Shown here: positions 18,893 to 28,870 of the stretch, piece by piece
Numbering within the stretch: position 1 is the first letter of the stretch
Layout: every line of letters begins with the position of its first letter
NCBI RefSeq assembly: GCF_029961025.1
Contig: NZ_JASBVP010000002.1
Location: 248,001 to 312,000, forward strand
Direction: 5' to 3'
Source: Mycobacterium sp.
GTDB lineage: Bacteria; Actinomycetota; Actinomycetes; Mycobacteriales; Mycobacteriaceae
Length of the DNA: 64,000 nucleotides
Made by a program: the position numbers and the translations under genes
The notes under the pieces: model-generated
Database searches by the model: none
Seen by the model: only the letters and a program-made list of their open reading frames with translations
What the model was told of the DNA's origin: nothing

Positions 18893-19864
18893 ATGCCGAT
18901 CCCGGGCCTCGGGTCCGCACCCGCGGAGCCGTTTCGCGCGTTCCCGCCCGGGGTGTACCAGGACGCCCGGATTCACGTCGGCCACCGCCGGGCGGGCCTT
19001 GGGGACGGCGGTGGCACGCTGGTCACCCGAACCGCGCACTTCGAGCTGTACCGAAGCCCCGAACGCTGGTGCCTGATCCACGAGCTGCACCCAGACCAGC
19101 TGAGCAACGACCTCACCGGGATGCTCGTCGATGAGTTGTTCGCGCCCGGCTGGCTGCAGGGCAACCCGACATTCGAAAGCGCGTTCACCGGATTGGTGCG
19201 CACCACGATCGACGATCCGCTCCGGGCGTGGCTGGTGTTCTACCGAAACACCCTCGGGGACCTCCAGCACGCCCGAAGCCCGCATTCCGGTGGCCGCCCT
19301 GCGGGCACAACGGCCGGGATGGCTCCCGTCTACGACCGCGCGCTGACGCTGGTGCCGGCGGGCCGGGTGCTGGATCTGGGCTCCTGCTTCGGTTTTCTGC
19401 CGCTGCTGCTGACGGGGACGCGGCGGCACACGGTCACGGCCAGCGATATTTCGGCGCCCACGATGACGTTGCTGGCCACCGTCGCGCACGCTTTGGGCCG
19501 GCGCATCGAAACGATCGCCTGCGACGCCGCTCGAGTCCCGCTGCCCGACAACGCCGTCGACACCGTCACCGCCATTCATCTGCTCGAGCACCTGACCCCC
19601 GAGCACACGATGGCGGTGCTCCGCGAAGCGCTTCGGCTGGCCCGCCGCAGGGTGATCGTCGCGGTGCCCTTCGAGCCCGAACCCAACCCGGCGTTCGGTC
19701 ACCGGCAGACATTCGACCTGCCCGCGCTCACCGAGATCGGCCGCGGCCTGGGGACCCGCTGTGCCGTCTTCGAACATCACGGCGGCTGGCTGGTGCTGGT
19801 CCCGGAGTGCGCCGACGCCACCGACCCGGTCACCCACCGACCCGGCCCCGACCGGCACCGCTGA
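18893..19864 (+). CDS. mftM: SAM-dependent methyltransferase, likely mycofactocin oligosaccharide methyltransferase MftM
   Basis: Class I MTase motif VLDLGSCFGFLPLLL, TAIHLLEHL; located in the mdo/moxR/vwa cluster. Confidence 0.72.
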   Translation: MPIPGLGSAPAEPFRAFPPGVYQDARIHVGHRRAGLGDGGGTLVTRTAHFELYRSPERWCLIHELHPDQLSNDLTGMLVDELFAPGWLQGNPTFESAFTGLVRTTIDDPLRAWLVFYRNTLGDLQHARSPHSGGRPAGTTAGMAPVYDRALTLVPAGRVLDLGSCFGFLPLLLTGTRRHTVTASDISAPTMTLLATVAHALGRRIETIACDAARVPLPDNAVDTVTAIHLLEHLTPEHTMAVLREALRLARRRVIVAVPFEPEPNPAFGHRQTFDLPALTEIGRGLGTRCAVFEHHGGWLVLVPECADATDPVTHRPGPDRHR

Positions 19865-19925
19865 CGGGCAGCTGGGCCGCCGCCGCGGGCCCGGGCGCAC
19901 CGGGTTCCGGGGTGCGCGGTGGGTG

Positions 19926-19943
19926 AACCAACGTGAAACCAAC
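19926..19943 (+). promoter_or_regulatory. Direct repeat AACCAAC-GTGA-AACCAAC, candidate regulator site 134 bp upstream of prpE-like gene
   Basis: Direct reading; same architecture at 43158 and 48493. Confidence 0.65.
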
Positions 19944-20077
19944 CTCGCGACCCTACCCTGGACGCCATCCACGGCCGCCGGACGCGCCACACGAAGGGGC
20001 AATCAGGATGAACCGTCGATGATCAACCGCCCGCGACCCAGTCGATGGCGGTGTCCTTCGTCGAAGGTGTTTGCGCG

Positions 20078-21955
20078 ATGAGCACCGGCAGATATCGGGA
20101 GCTGTTCGAGGCCAGCCTGAAAGATCCCGCGGGTTTCTGGTCCGACGCGGCGCGGGCGGTGACCTGGACCCGTGAGCCACAGCGGGTACTCGACGACAGC
20201 AATCCCCCGTTCTACCGGTGGTTTCCCGACGCGGAACTGAACACCTGCGCCAACGCGCTGGACCGTCACGTCGCCGCCGGGCGCGGCGACCAGGCGGCGC
20301 TGATCTATGACTCGCCGGTCACCGGCACTCGACGCACCTACAGCTACCGCGAACTGCTGGAGGCGACCTCGCGGTTTGCCGGGGCGCTGCGCGCGCTCGG
20401 GGTGGGCAAGGGTGACCGCGTGGTGATCTACCTGCCGATGATCCCCGAGGCCGTCATGGCCATGCTGGCGAGTGCCCGGCTGGGCGCCGTGCACTCGGTG
20501 GTGTTCGGCGGCTTCGCCGCCCACGAACTCGCGACCCGCATCGACGACGCCCAGCCGAGCGTTGTGGTCTCGGCCTCGTGCGGCATCGAGCCGACCCGGG
20601 TCGTCGAGTACAAGCCGATGCTGGACGCCGCGCTGGAATTGTGCACCCACAAGCCGGCGGCGTGCGTCATCGTGCAACGCGACCAACAGCGCTGCCCGTT
20701 GACCCCCGGCCGTGACCTGGAATGGCACCAGCTGGTCGCCGGCGCCCAGCCCGTCGATCCGGTGCCCGTGGCGGCCACCGACCCGCTGTACATCCTCTAC
20801 ACCTCGGGCACCAGCGCGGCGCCGAAGGGCATCGTCCGGGATAACGGCGGGCACGCCGTCGCGCTGCTGTGGAGCATGCGCCACATCTACGACATCGAAC
20901 CCGGCGAGGTGTTTTGGGCGGCCTCAGACGTCGGTTGGGTGGTCGGCCATTCCTACATCGTGTATGGCCCGCTGCTGCACGGCGCGACGACGGTGCTCTA
21001 CGAGGGTAAACCCGTCGGTACCCCGGACGCGGGGGCGTTTTGGCGCGTTGCGTCCGAACACCGGGTGAAGGCCCTGTTCGCGGCCCCGACCGCGATCCGG
21101 GTGATCCGCAAGGAGGATCCGGAAGGCGCGCACATCGCCCGCTACGACCTGTCCGCGTTGCGCTACCTCTTCCAGGCCGGGGAACGGCTGGACCCCGACA
21201 CCTACAACTGGGCCTCACAGAAGCTGGGCATTCCGGTGATCGACCACTGGTGGCAGACCGAAACCGGCTGGGCGATCGCCGCCAACCCGATGGGCGTCGA
21301 GCCGCTGCCGATCAAACCCGGCTCACCCACCGTGCCGATGCCGGGCTATGACGTGCGCATTTTGCGGGCCGACGGCTCCGGGTGTGAACCGGGTGAGGAG
21401 GGCGCGATCTGCATCAGGTTGCCGCTGCCGCCGGGCACATTGCCCACCCTGTGGCGTGACGACGACCGCTACCAGGCGTCGTATCTGTGCGAGCATCCCG
21501 GCTACTATCTCACCGGGGACGGCGGGTACCTCGACGAGGACGGCTACTTGTTCGTGATGGGCCGTATCGATGACGTCATCAACGTTGCCGGACACCGGCT
21601 TTCCACCGGGGCCATCGAAGCCGTGCTGGCAACGCATCCGGCTGTGGCCGAATGCGCGGTGATCGGTATCGCCGACGAGATCAAGGGCGAGGTGCCCCGC
21701 GGATTCGTGGTGCTGAAGGCCGGGGCTTCCGCCGCCGGCCTGGCCGAGGAGCTCATCGCGCTGGTGCGCGAGGAAATCGGCGCGGTCGCCGCCTTCAAGC
21801 AGGTGGAGGTGGTTGCGGCGCTGCCGAAAACCCGCTCGGGCAAAATCCTGCGCAAGACCATGCGCGGCATCGCCCACGGCAGAGACGAGCCGGTCCCGTC
21901 CACCATCGAAGACCCAAACGTGTTGGAGGCGTTAAAGCCGATCCTGCGGCCTTGA
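20078..21955 (+). CDS. Acyl-CoA synthetase, PrpE-like (propionate-CoA ligase type)
   Basis: ILYTSGTSAAPKGIVRDNGGH, WWQTETGW, PKTRSGKILRKTMR. Confidence 0.88.
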   Translation: MSTGRYRELFEASLKDPAGFWSDAARAVTWTREPQRVLDDSNPPFYRWFPDAELNTCANALDRHVAAGRGDQAALIYDSPVTGTRRTYSYRELLEATSRFAGALRALGVGKGDRVVIYLPMIPEAVMAMLASARLGAVHSVVFGGFAAHELATRIDDAQPSVVVSASCGIEPTRVVEYKPMLDAALELCTHKPAACVIVQRDQQRCPLTPGRDLEWHQLVAGAQPVDPVPVAATDPLYILYTSGTSAAPKGIVRDNGGHAVALLWSMRHIYDIEPGEVFWAASDVGWVVGHSYIVYGPLLHGATTVLYEGKPVGTPDAGAFWRVASEHRVKALFAAPTAIRVIRKEDPEGAHIARYDLSALRYLFQAGERLDPDTYNWASQKLGIPVIDHWWQTETGWAIAANPMGVEPLPIKPGSPTVPMPGYDVRILRADGSGCEPGEEGAICIRLPLPPGTLPTLWRDDDRYQASYLCEHPGYYLTGDGGYLDEDGYLFVMGRIDDVINVAGHRLSTGAIEAVLATHPAVAECAVIGIADEIKGEVPRGFVVLKAGASAAGLAEELIALVREEIGAVAAFKQVEVVAALPKTRSGKILRKTMRGIAHGRDEPVPSTIEDPNVLEALKPILRP

Positions 21956-21990
21956 GCCGCAGCAAAACCCCATCAAGCCACTGGAGGAGG

Positions 21991-23061
21991 GTGCAGTTGA
22001 AGGCGCTGGTTTATCACGGAGCCGGAAAGAAAGCGTGGGAAGACGTCCCCGACCCCGGCATCGAGCACCCGACGGACGCGGTGGTGCGCGTCGAAGCGGT
22101 CACGATCTGCGGCACCGATCTGCACATCCTCGGCGGCGACGTGCCCGAGGTGACCCCCGGGCGGATACTCGGGCATGAGGCCGTGGGAACCGTCACCGCG
22201 GTCGGCTCCGGCGTGCATACCCTGGCGGTCGGGGACCGGGTACTGGTGTCGTGCATCAGCTCATGCGGCAGCTGCCGGTACTGCCGCCGGGGCAGCTACG
22301 GGCAGTGTTTGGGCGGGGGCGGCTGGATCCTCGGTCATCTGGTGGACGGCACCCAGGCCGAGTACGTGCGGGTGCCGTTCGCCGACAACTCCACCCACAA
22401 GCTGCCCGACGGGGTCGGTGCCGAGCAAATGCTCATGCTCGCCGACATCCTGCCCACCGCCTACGAAGTCGGTGTCCTCAACGGCCGGGTCCGTCCCGCC
22501 GATGTCGTGGCCATCGTCGGCTCGGGCCCGATCGGGTTGGCGGCGATCCTGACGGCGAAATTGTTCAGCCCCAGCCACATCGTCGCGATCGATGTGGCGG
22601 ATTCACGGCTGAAGGCGGCGCAGGGGTTCGGCGCCGACGTGGTGGTTAACCCCGGTGTCGACGACCCCGCGGCGGTGATCGCCGGGCTGACCGGGGGTTT
22701 GGGGGCGGATGTCGCGATAGAGGCCGTCGGCCGGCCGGAGACGTTCGAGCAGGCGGTGCGATTGGTCCGCCCCGGCGGACATGTCGCCAACATCGGCGTC
22801 CACGGCGAGCCGGCGACGCTGCACCTGGAGGATATCTGGATCAAAAACCTCACCATCACCACCGGTTTGGTGGACACCTTTTCCACGCCGACGTTGATCG
22901 AACTCGTGGCCAGCGGCCGGCTGGACACCGCGCCGATGATCACCCACCGGTTCACTCTCGACGAGTTCGAAACCGCCTACGACGTGTTCGGCCGGCCGGC
23001 CGACACCGCGGCGCTCAAGGTACTGCTCAGCGCGTCCGCCCAGCCGGCTGTGGTGGGGTGA
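21991..23061 (+). CDS. Zinc-dependent alcohol dehydrogenase (MDR family)
   Basis: ICGTDLHILGGDVPEV...GHEAVGTV...CGSCRYCRRGSYGQC; GTG 21991 or TTG 21997 start. Confidence 0.9.
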   Translation: MQLKALVYHGAGKKAWEDVPDPGIEHPTDAVVRVEAVTICGTDLHILGGDVPEVTPGRILGHEAVGTVTAVGSGVHTLAVGDRVLVSCISSCGSCRYCRRGSYGQCLGGGGWILGHLVDGTQAEYVRVPFADNSTHKLPDGVGAEQMLMLADILPTAYEVGVLNGRVRPADVVAIVGSGPIGLAAILTAKLFSPSHIVAIDVADSRLKAAQGFGADVVVNPGVDDPAAVIAGLTGGLGADVAIEAVGRPETFEQAVRLVRPGGHVANIGVHGEPATLHLEDIWIKNLTITTGLVDTFSTPTLIELVASGRLDTAPMITHRFTLDEFETAYDVFGRPADTAALKVLLSASAQPAVVG

Positions 23062-23199
23062 CGTTCGGCCGGCCGCAACGTCAGGCGATTCATGGAGGTT
23101 GGCACTCCCCGACTCCGACCCGGCGGAGGTGGCTAGCATTGGCTGCAGCCCGGCGGCGCCGCGTCGGGAACTGTCGCACACCGTGGTGAAGGACCTACG

Positions 23200-23547
23200 A
23201 TGACCCGCACTCCCGAGGAAGTATTCGCCCATCACGCCCAGGCGCTCGCCGCCGGCAACCTCGATGAGATCGTCACCGATTACGCCGATGACGCGATCTT
23301 CATCTCACCGAGCGGGGTCCGTCGCGGCCGGGACGGCGTTCGTGCCGCGTTTGCGGAGCTGCTCGACGGCATTCCGAACGCGGTGTGGGATGTGAAAACC
23401 CAAATCTTCGCCGACGACGTGCTGTTTCTGGAATGGGCGGCCGATTCCGCGAAAGCCCGAGTCGATGACGGGACCGACACTTTCGTGTTCGCCGATGGGT
23501 TGATCAGGGTCCAAACCGTCCGGTATACGCTGCAGCCCAAGGGATAA
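23200..23547 (+). CDS. SnoaL/NTF2-like protein
   Basis: Small alpha+beta fold sequence HAQALAAGNLDEIVTDYADDAIFISPSGVRRGRDGVRAAF. Confidence 0.8.
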   Translation: MTRTPEEVFAHHAQALAAGNLDEIVTDYADDAIFISPSGVRRGRDGVRAAFAELLDGIPNAVWDVKTQIFADDVLFLEWAADSAKARVDDGTDTFVFADGLIRVQTVRYTLQPKG

Positions 23548-23692
23548 CGCGGCATCTGGTGCAGTCCGCCGGGCCGCGACCCGCCGGCTTGCGGCCCCGG
23601 CCGGACAGTCCCGCGCGGTGAGGATCGCGGAACGACAGACATCGGCGCCGGGTGCTGTCCGCGGCGCCGGCGAGGTGGATTAGTTTGACTGC

Positions 23693-24520
23693 ATGCCAGT
23701 CCAACGCGTCGCGTCGCCATTGATGCTCGAACTCGAGCCGGTCATCATCGACACCTATTCCCGCCACATCGAGACGGCCGCACCGTGGTATGCGCATGAC
23801 TATGTGCCGTTTGACCGTGGCCGGAATTTCAAGTCGCTCGGCGGCTGCGATTGGGACCCGTCGCAGGTTACGCTGCCAGATCACGTCACCGACGCGCTGC
23901 AGATCGTGCTGATCACCAAGGATAACCTCGCCGGCTATTATCACCGGCTGGCAGAGCATTTCGTGTTAGCGGGCTGGTGGGGCAAGTGGATCGGCCGCTG
24001 GACCGCCGACGAGGCCCTGCACGCGTTCGCGCTGCGTCAAAACCTGGTGCTGACCCGCCAGATCGACCCCGTCGCCAGCGACGGGGTTCGCGTCGAGCAG
24101 GTGATGAAAGGCCGCCCGCCCGACGACCATACCCAGGTCGAGGCGCTGGTGTTCATGACGTTGTGGGAGCGCGCGCACGCGGTGTTTCTGCGGCGGCTGG
24201 CCACCCGGATCGACGAACCCGTGCTGCGTGGCCTGGTCGAGGTGATCGCCGCCGACGAGGAGCGCCATGAGACGTTTTTTGCCGAGATGGTCCGGGCCTG
24301 CCTGCGCATCGTGCCGGCGGCGACGATCGCCGCGATCGTTGCCTGTGCCCTCGAACTGCAGGTGGTCGGTGCGGACATCGACGCCTATAAGGACAAGGTC
24401 CGCCGCGTCGCCGAGGCCGGCATATTCGGCCCGGACACCCTGCGCGACGTGATTTCCGACCGCATCAAGGCCTGGAATCTGGCGCAGCTTCCCGAGCTGA
24501 GCACCTTCATCGTCACCTGA
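23693..24520 (+). CDS. Acyl-ACP desaturase (DesA family)
   Basis: GRWTADEALHAFALR and ADEERHETFF diiron motifs. Confidence 0.88.
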   Translation: MPVQRVASPLMLELEPVIIDTYSRHIETAAPWYAHDYVPFDRGRNFKSLGGCDWDPSQVTLPDHVTDALQIVLITKDNLAGYYHRLAEHFVLAGWWGKWIGRWTADEALHAFALRQNLVLTRQIDPVASDGVRVEQVMKGRPPDDHTQVEALVFMTLWERAHAVFLRRLATRIDEPVLRGLVEVIAADEERHETFFAEMVRACLRIVPAATIAAIVACALELQVVGADIDAYKDKVRRVAEAGIFGPDTLRDVISDRIKAWNLAQLPELSTFIVT

Positions 24521-24815
24521 GCCGATGCCGCCGGCGGCGGCAAACCACCCAAGGCGGCCATCGGGGCGCGCCGCGACACCATCGTTGGCAGCGCCCGCTT
24601 TACACCGGTGTTGCGGCTGGCGGTGGGGGGTCGCCGGGCCGGCGGCCGCGGCACGCCTCGCGGCGGCGTGCCAACCCGGTGTCGGATTTTCCGCACCGAT
24701 GTTTCCGGTCAGCGTAAGGTCAGGCGATGAGCCGGATTTCCACCCTGGCCCACCGGGATGGATTCGTGCCATTGGATGCAGGCATTCGGTCCGGAAAGGA
24801 CGGGAAGGAACACCC

Positions 24816-25022
24816 ATGAGCGCACTGACGGTTACGGTCACCGGGATGACGTGCGAACACTGTGTCAAATCGGTACGTGAGGAGGTCGGCAACATCCCCG
24901 GTGTCACGGCGGTGGACGTGGATCTGGCCAGCGGCAAAATGACCGTCGAAAGCGATGGCCCGATCGACGCCGACGCGGTCAAGAACGCCGTGGAAGAGGC
25001 CGGCTACCAGCTGGCCGGCTGA
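24816..25022 (+). CDS. Heavy-metal-associated (HMA) copper chaperone, CopZ-like
   Basis: MSALTVTVTGMTCEHCVKSVREEV. Confidence 0.9.
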   Translation: MSALTVTVTGMTCEHCVKSVREEVGNIPGVTAVDVDLASGKMTVESDGPIDADAVKNAVEEAGYQLAG

Positions 25023-25180
25023 GGGCCCACTGGCCGGGCGCGTACCGCGGCTTACGCACCAGGCCGGCCGGCCCTGAGGCGGGGACAGGTGCTGCCCACG
25101 GGAGCGGTGATCAACGTTTAGCCAACCTTTGCGTGTCAATTTGGTCACAAATTGCTCTGCGTGGATGAGAGGCTGCACGG

Positions 25181-27511
25181 ATGACGGTCGGCGCCGACAT
25201 GACTCGGCATATCGAGTTACGAATCGGCGGCATGACCTGCGCCTCGTGCGCGGCCCGGATCGAGAGGAAGCTCAATAAGATCGAGGGCGTCGTCGCCGCG
25301 GTGAACTTTGCGACCGAAACGGCCAGCATCGACTACTCCGGGCGGCTTTCACCCGAGCACCTGGTGACCGCGGTTGAGCAGGCCGGCTACAGCGCCCAAC
25401 TGCCGCAGCCCGCAGCGCCGCCCGCAGCCGCCCAAGCGGCGCCGGGCGAACCGGATCCTGTCGTGGCATTTCGGCAGCGGCTGCTGATCTCGTTGGTACT
25501 GAGCGTGCCGGTGGTGGCGATGGCGATGATTCCGGCGCTGGAGTTCCCCAATTGGCAGTGGCTGTCGCTGACGCTGGCCGCCCCGGTGGCGGTGTGGGGG
25601 GCGCTGCCGTTTCACCGGGCGGCGTGGGCGAATCTGCGCCACCGGACCGCCACCATGGACACCCTGATCTCGATGGGCACCCTGGCGGCATTCGGCTGGT
25701 CGATTTATGCGCTGTTCTTCGGCACGGCCGGAATGCCGGGAATGCGGCATCAGTTCGTGCTGACCAGCGCCCGCACCGAATGCGGGGCCACCATTTATTT
25801 GGACGTTGCCGCGTGTGTCACCACGTTCATCCTCGCCGGTCGCTACTTCGAGGCCCGCTCGCGCCACCGCGCGGGCGCCGCGTTGCGCGCGTTGCTCGAA
25901 CTGGGCGCCAAAGACGTTGCGGTGCGCCGCAACGGCCTGGAGCAGCGGATCCCGATCGATCAGCTGGCGGTGGGCGATGAGTTTGTGGTGCGCCCCGGCG
26001 AGAAGATCGCCACCGACGGGAGGGTGATCGAGGGCTCCGCGGTGGTGGACGCGGCGCTGCTGACCGGGGAATCGGTGCCCGTGGAGGTTGTTCCCGGCGA
26101 CCCGGTGACCGGCGCGACGATCAATGTGGGCGGACGGATTGTGGTGCGGGCCAGCCGGATCGGCTCCGACACCCAACTGGCGCAGATGGCCAGGCTGGTC
26201 ACCGAGGCGCAGCGCGGTAAGGCGCGGGCGCAGCGGTTGGCCGACACGATCTCCGGGATCTTCGTGCCGCTCGTCATCGCCTTAGCGCTGGCGACGCTGG
26301 CGTTTTGGATTGGCACCTGCGGGTCGCTGACCACGGCGTTCACCGCGGCGATCGCGGTGTTGATCATCGCCTGCCCATGCGCGCTCGGCCTGGCCACACC
26401 GACCGCCCTGTTGGTCGGCACCGGTCGCGGGGCGCAACTGGGGATTCTCATTAAAGGCCCCGAGGTGCTGGAAACCACCCGCCGCATCGACACCGTCGTT
26501 TTGGACAAGACCGGCACCATCACCACCGGCACCATGACCCTGCTCGAGGTGGTCGCCGCCGACGGTGACCAGCCCGATGACGTGTTGCGGCTGGCGGGTG
26601 CGCTCGAAGACGCCTCGGAACACCCGATCGCCAGGGCGATCGCCAAGGCGGCACGCGAGCGGTTCGGTGAGCTGCCCGCCGTCGAGGGTTTTGAAAACCT
26701 GGAAGGCCTGGGCGTGCAGGGTGTCGCCGGCGGGCACGCCGTGGTGATCGGTCGCCGACGGCTGCTGGCGGAGCGCTGCGGGCAGCTGCCGGAGACCTTG
26801 GCGCGGGCGTTACAGCGGGCACAGGCGGCGGGTCAGACCGCGGTTGCGGTGGCCTGGGACGATAAACCCCGCGGGGTGCTGGTGGTGGCCGACGCGGTCA
26901 AGCCCACCTCCAAAGACGCGGTCGCGCAATTGCGCGCCCTCGGGCTGACACCGATCATGCTCAGCGGTGACACCGAGGCCGCAGCCCGCACCATCGCCGC
27001 GCAGGTCGGTATCGACCGGGTCATCGCCGAGGTGTTGCCGCAGGACAAGGTCGACATCGTGAAGCGGCTACAAGCCGAGGGCAAAGTTGTCGCCATGGTC
27101 GGCGACGGTGTCAACGATGCGGCGGCGCTGGCCCAAGCGGACCTGGGGATGGCCATGGGCACCGGCACCGATGTGGCCATCGAGGCCAGCGACCTGACAT
27201 TGGTGCGTGGTGACCTGCGGGTGGTTGCCGACGCGATTCGACTCTCGCGCAAGACGTTAGCCACGATCAAGGGCAACCTTTTCTGGGCCTTCGCCTACAA
27301 CATCGCCGCGCTGCCGCTGGCGGCCGCCGGAATGCTTAACCCGATGCTTGCCGGCGCGGCGATGGCGTTCTCGTCGGTGGCCGTCGTCGGGCACAGCCTG
27401 CGGCTGCGCAAATTCGAGCCGGCCGCGGCGCCGCCACCGCGCCATTCGTCGGCCGCGGGAAGCCGCGGGCAACACCGGGTACCCGAACCGCTGGGCGTCG
27501 CCGGGTCGTAA
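25181..27511 (+). CDS. Copper-type P1B ATPase (CtpA/CtpB-like)
   Basis: [36 protein letters not shown]. Confidence 0.93.
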   Translation: MTVGADMTRHIELRIGGMTCASCAARIERKLNKIEGVVAAVNFATETASIDYSGRLSPEHLVTAVEQAGYSAQLPQPAAPPAAAQAAPGEPDPVVAFRQRLLISLVLSVPVVAMAMIPALEFPNWQWLSLTLAAPVAVWGALPFHRAAWANLRHRTATMDTLISMGTLAAFGWSIYALFFGTAGMPGMRHQFVLTSARTECGATIYLDVAACVTTFILAGRYFEARSRHRAGAALRALLELGAKDVAVRRNGLEQRIPIDQLAVGDEFVVRPGEKIATDGRVIEGSAVVDAALLTGESVPVEVVPGDPVTGATINVGGRIVVRASRIGSDTQLAQMARLVTEAQRGKARAQRLADTISGIFVPLVIALALATLAFWIGTCGSLTTAFTAAIAVLIIACPCALGLATPTALLVGTGRGAQLGILIKGPEVLETTRRIDTVVLDKTGTITTGTMTLLEVVAADGDQPDDVLRLAGALEDASEHPIARAIAKAARERFGELPAVEGFENLEGLGVQGVAGGHAVVIGRRRLLAERCGQLPETLARALQRAQAAGQTAVAVAWDDKPRGVLVVADAVKPTSKDAVAQLRALGLTPIMLSGDTEAAARTIAAQVGIDRVIAEVLPQDKVDIVKRLQAEGKVVAMVGDGVNDAAALAQADLGMAMGTGTDVAIEASDLTLVRGDLRVVADAIRLSRKTLATIKGNLFWAFAYNIAALPLAAAGMLNPMLAGAAMAFSSVAVVGHSLRLRKFEPAAAPPPRHSSAAGSRGQHRVPEPLGVAGS

Positions 27512-27659
27512 CGGTCACCGGTTTTGATTCTTTAATTTCGTTAATTTCGTTGTTGCGTTGCGGGTTGCGTGAGGGGCGCGGCCGGCCGCGGCGATTAGGG
27601 CCACGACGCCTTAGCACCGGTCACCCGGTGACGACGAGACAGCGGGAACCGGCTGGAGG

Positions 27660-27872
27660 TCAGTCGAGCATCCGATACTGCAGCGCGCCAGATGGACACC
27701 GTCTGACCTGGGCGGCCACCTCTTCCGCCGACGCGGCATCCGGAGTGATCCACGGGTCTTTCGTGGTGTCGAAGACCCGGGGCAGACCTCGGACGCACTC
27801 GCCCGCGTGGATGCAGACATCCGAGTCGTAGGTGACCTCGATCTTGCTGCCGCGATAGGCGTTCTTTGCCAC
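27660..27872 (-). CDS. YjdI-like (4Fe-4S) mono-cluster / ferredoxin-like small protein
   Basis: CIHAGECVRGLPRVFD...RCPSGALQY. Confidence 0.82.
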   Translation of the reverse strand: MAKNAYRGSKIEVTYDSDVCIHAGECVRGLPRVFDTTKDPWITPDAASAEEVAAQVRRCPSGALQYRMLD

Positions 27873-27997
27873 GGTGGAATCCCTTCATGCGGCCGGCGTT
27901 TTCCGCCCGGCCCTGTCTTAACCTTAGCCGCTAAGCGGGCACAAAACCGGTCAATAGCCAATTGTCAACGCGCACAACCACGATGGGGCTCACCGCC

Positions 27998-28756
27998 TCA
28001 CCCCGGGACGTTGGCTTTCAGCGTCGCCAGGGCGGCGGCGCTCAGCCGGGCGAGTTCGTCGGCCTCGTCGCGGTCCAGGGTGGCCGCCAAAATCTCGGCC
28101 ATCCGGCGATCGGTGGTCCGCTGCACCTCGGCGTAGCGATCCTTCTTGTCCGCGCCGTCGGCGAACGGCTCGGGCCAGCCGAACATCTTGGCGTACTCGT
28201 ACCCCTTGTTGAGCATGTGGGCCTCGATAGGGGTGATTCCCGAGAGCGTCAGGGCGCTGACGTGAACACCGCCCCACAGCTCCCGCAGGACGAACATCAC
28301 CTGCAGCGCCCGGGCCGGCGCGTCATCCGCCAGCGGCATGGTGCGCCAGCCGGCGTACAACGGCAGGCCCGCGGTGGGCGTCCCCGCAATGATCTTCTCC
28401 CCCAAAGCGGCGAGGCGGTCCAGGCCTTCGCCGCCCGCCAGGTACTTTCGGGCGAAACCGGCAACCTGGTCCCAGTACACCTTCGCGGCGCCGGCCGCGC
28501 CGCGTACCGCGACGCCTTTGTCCCACAACCCGGCAAGGAAATGGGGTTCGAACACCGCGAACACCGCGCTGACCGTGGTGCCGCTGGCCTCACCCAGCAC
28601 CCCGCCGCGACCGGCGACATACGCGGCGAACGGATCCTCGTAACCGGCCGCGGCGCTTTCGGCGAAGGTCTCCGGGTGCAGCATGAACGTCGCGACCGCC
28701 GCCTCGATGGGCGGGCCTGCGAGGCGGGCGGGCTCTACCATCGCGTCATAACTCAT
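27998..28756 (-). CDS. SCO6745-family hypothetical protein
   Basis: ARLAGPPIEAAVATFMLHPETFAESAAAGYEDPFAAYVAGRGGVLGEA. Confidence 0.75.
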   Translation of the reverse strand: MSYDAMVEPARLAGPPIEAAVATFMLHPETFAESAAAGYEDPFAAYVAGRGGVLGEASGTTVSAVFAVFEPHFLAGLWDKGVAVRGAAGAAKVYWDQVAGFARKYLAGGEGLDRLAALGEKIIAGTPTAGLPLYAGWRTMPLADDAPARALQVMFVLRELWGGVHVSALTLSGITPIEAHMLNKGYEYAKMFGWPEPFADGADKKDRYAEVQRTTDRRMAEILAATLDRDEADELARLSAAALATLKANVPG

Positions 28757-28870
28757 GGCCGTTCTCCTTCAGCGGGTAGTTGATTCGTTTTGTTGTTCAA
28801 TCTGTTCCCGGCCGAGCCCGCCCACCGATATACCGGTGAGCCGGGCCGACGGGTGTTCACCGATCGATCG

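Noticed and set aside
27531-27560. Short TTAATTTCG x2 and GTTGCG repeats after the copper ATPase
   Set aside because: Only two 9-bp copies in an AT-rich 3' region; insufficient to claim function
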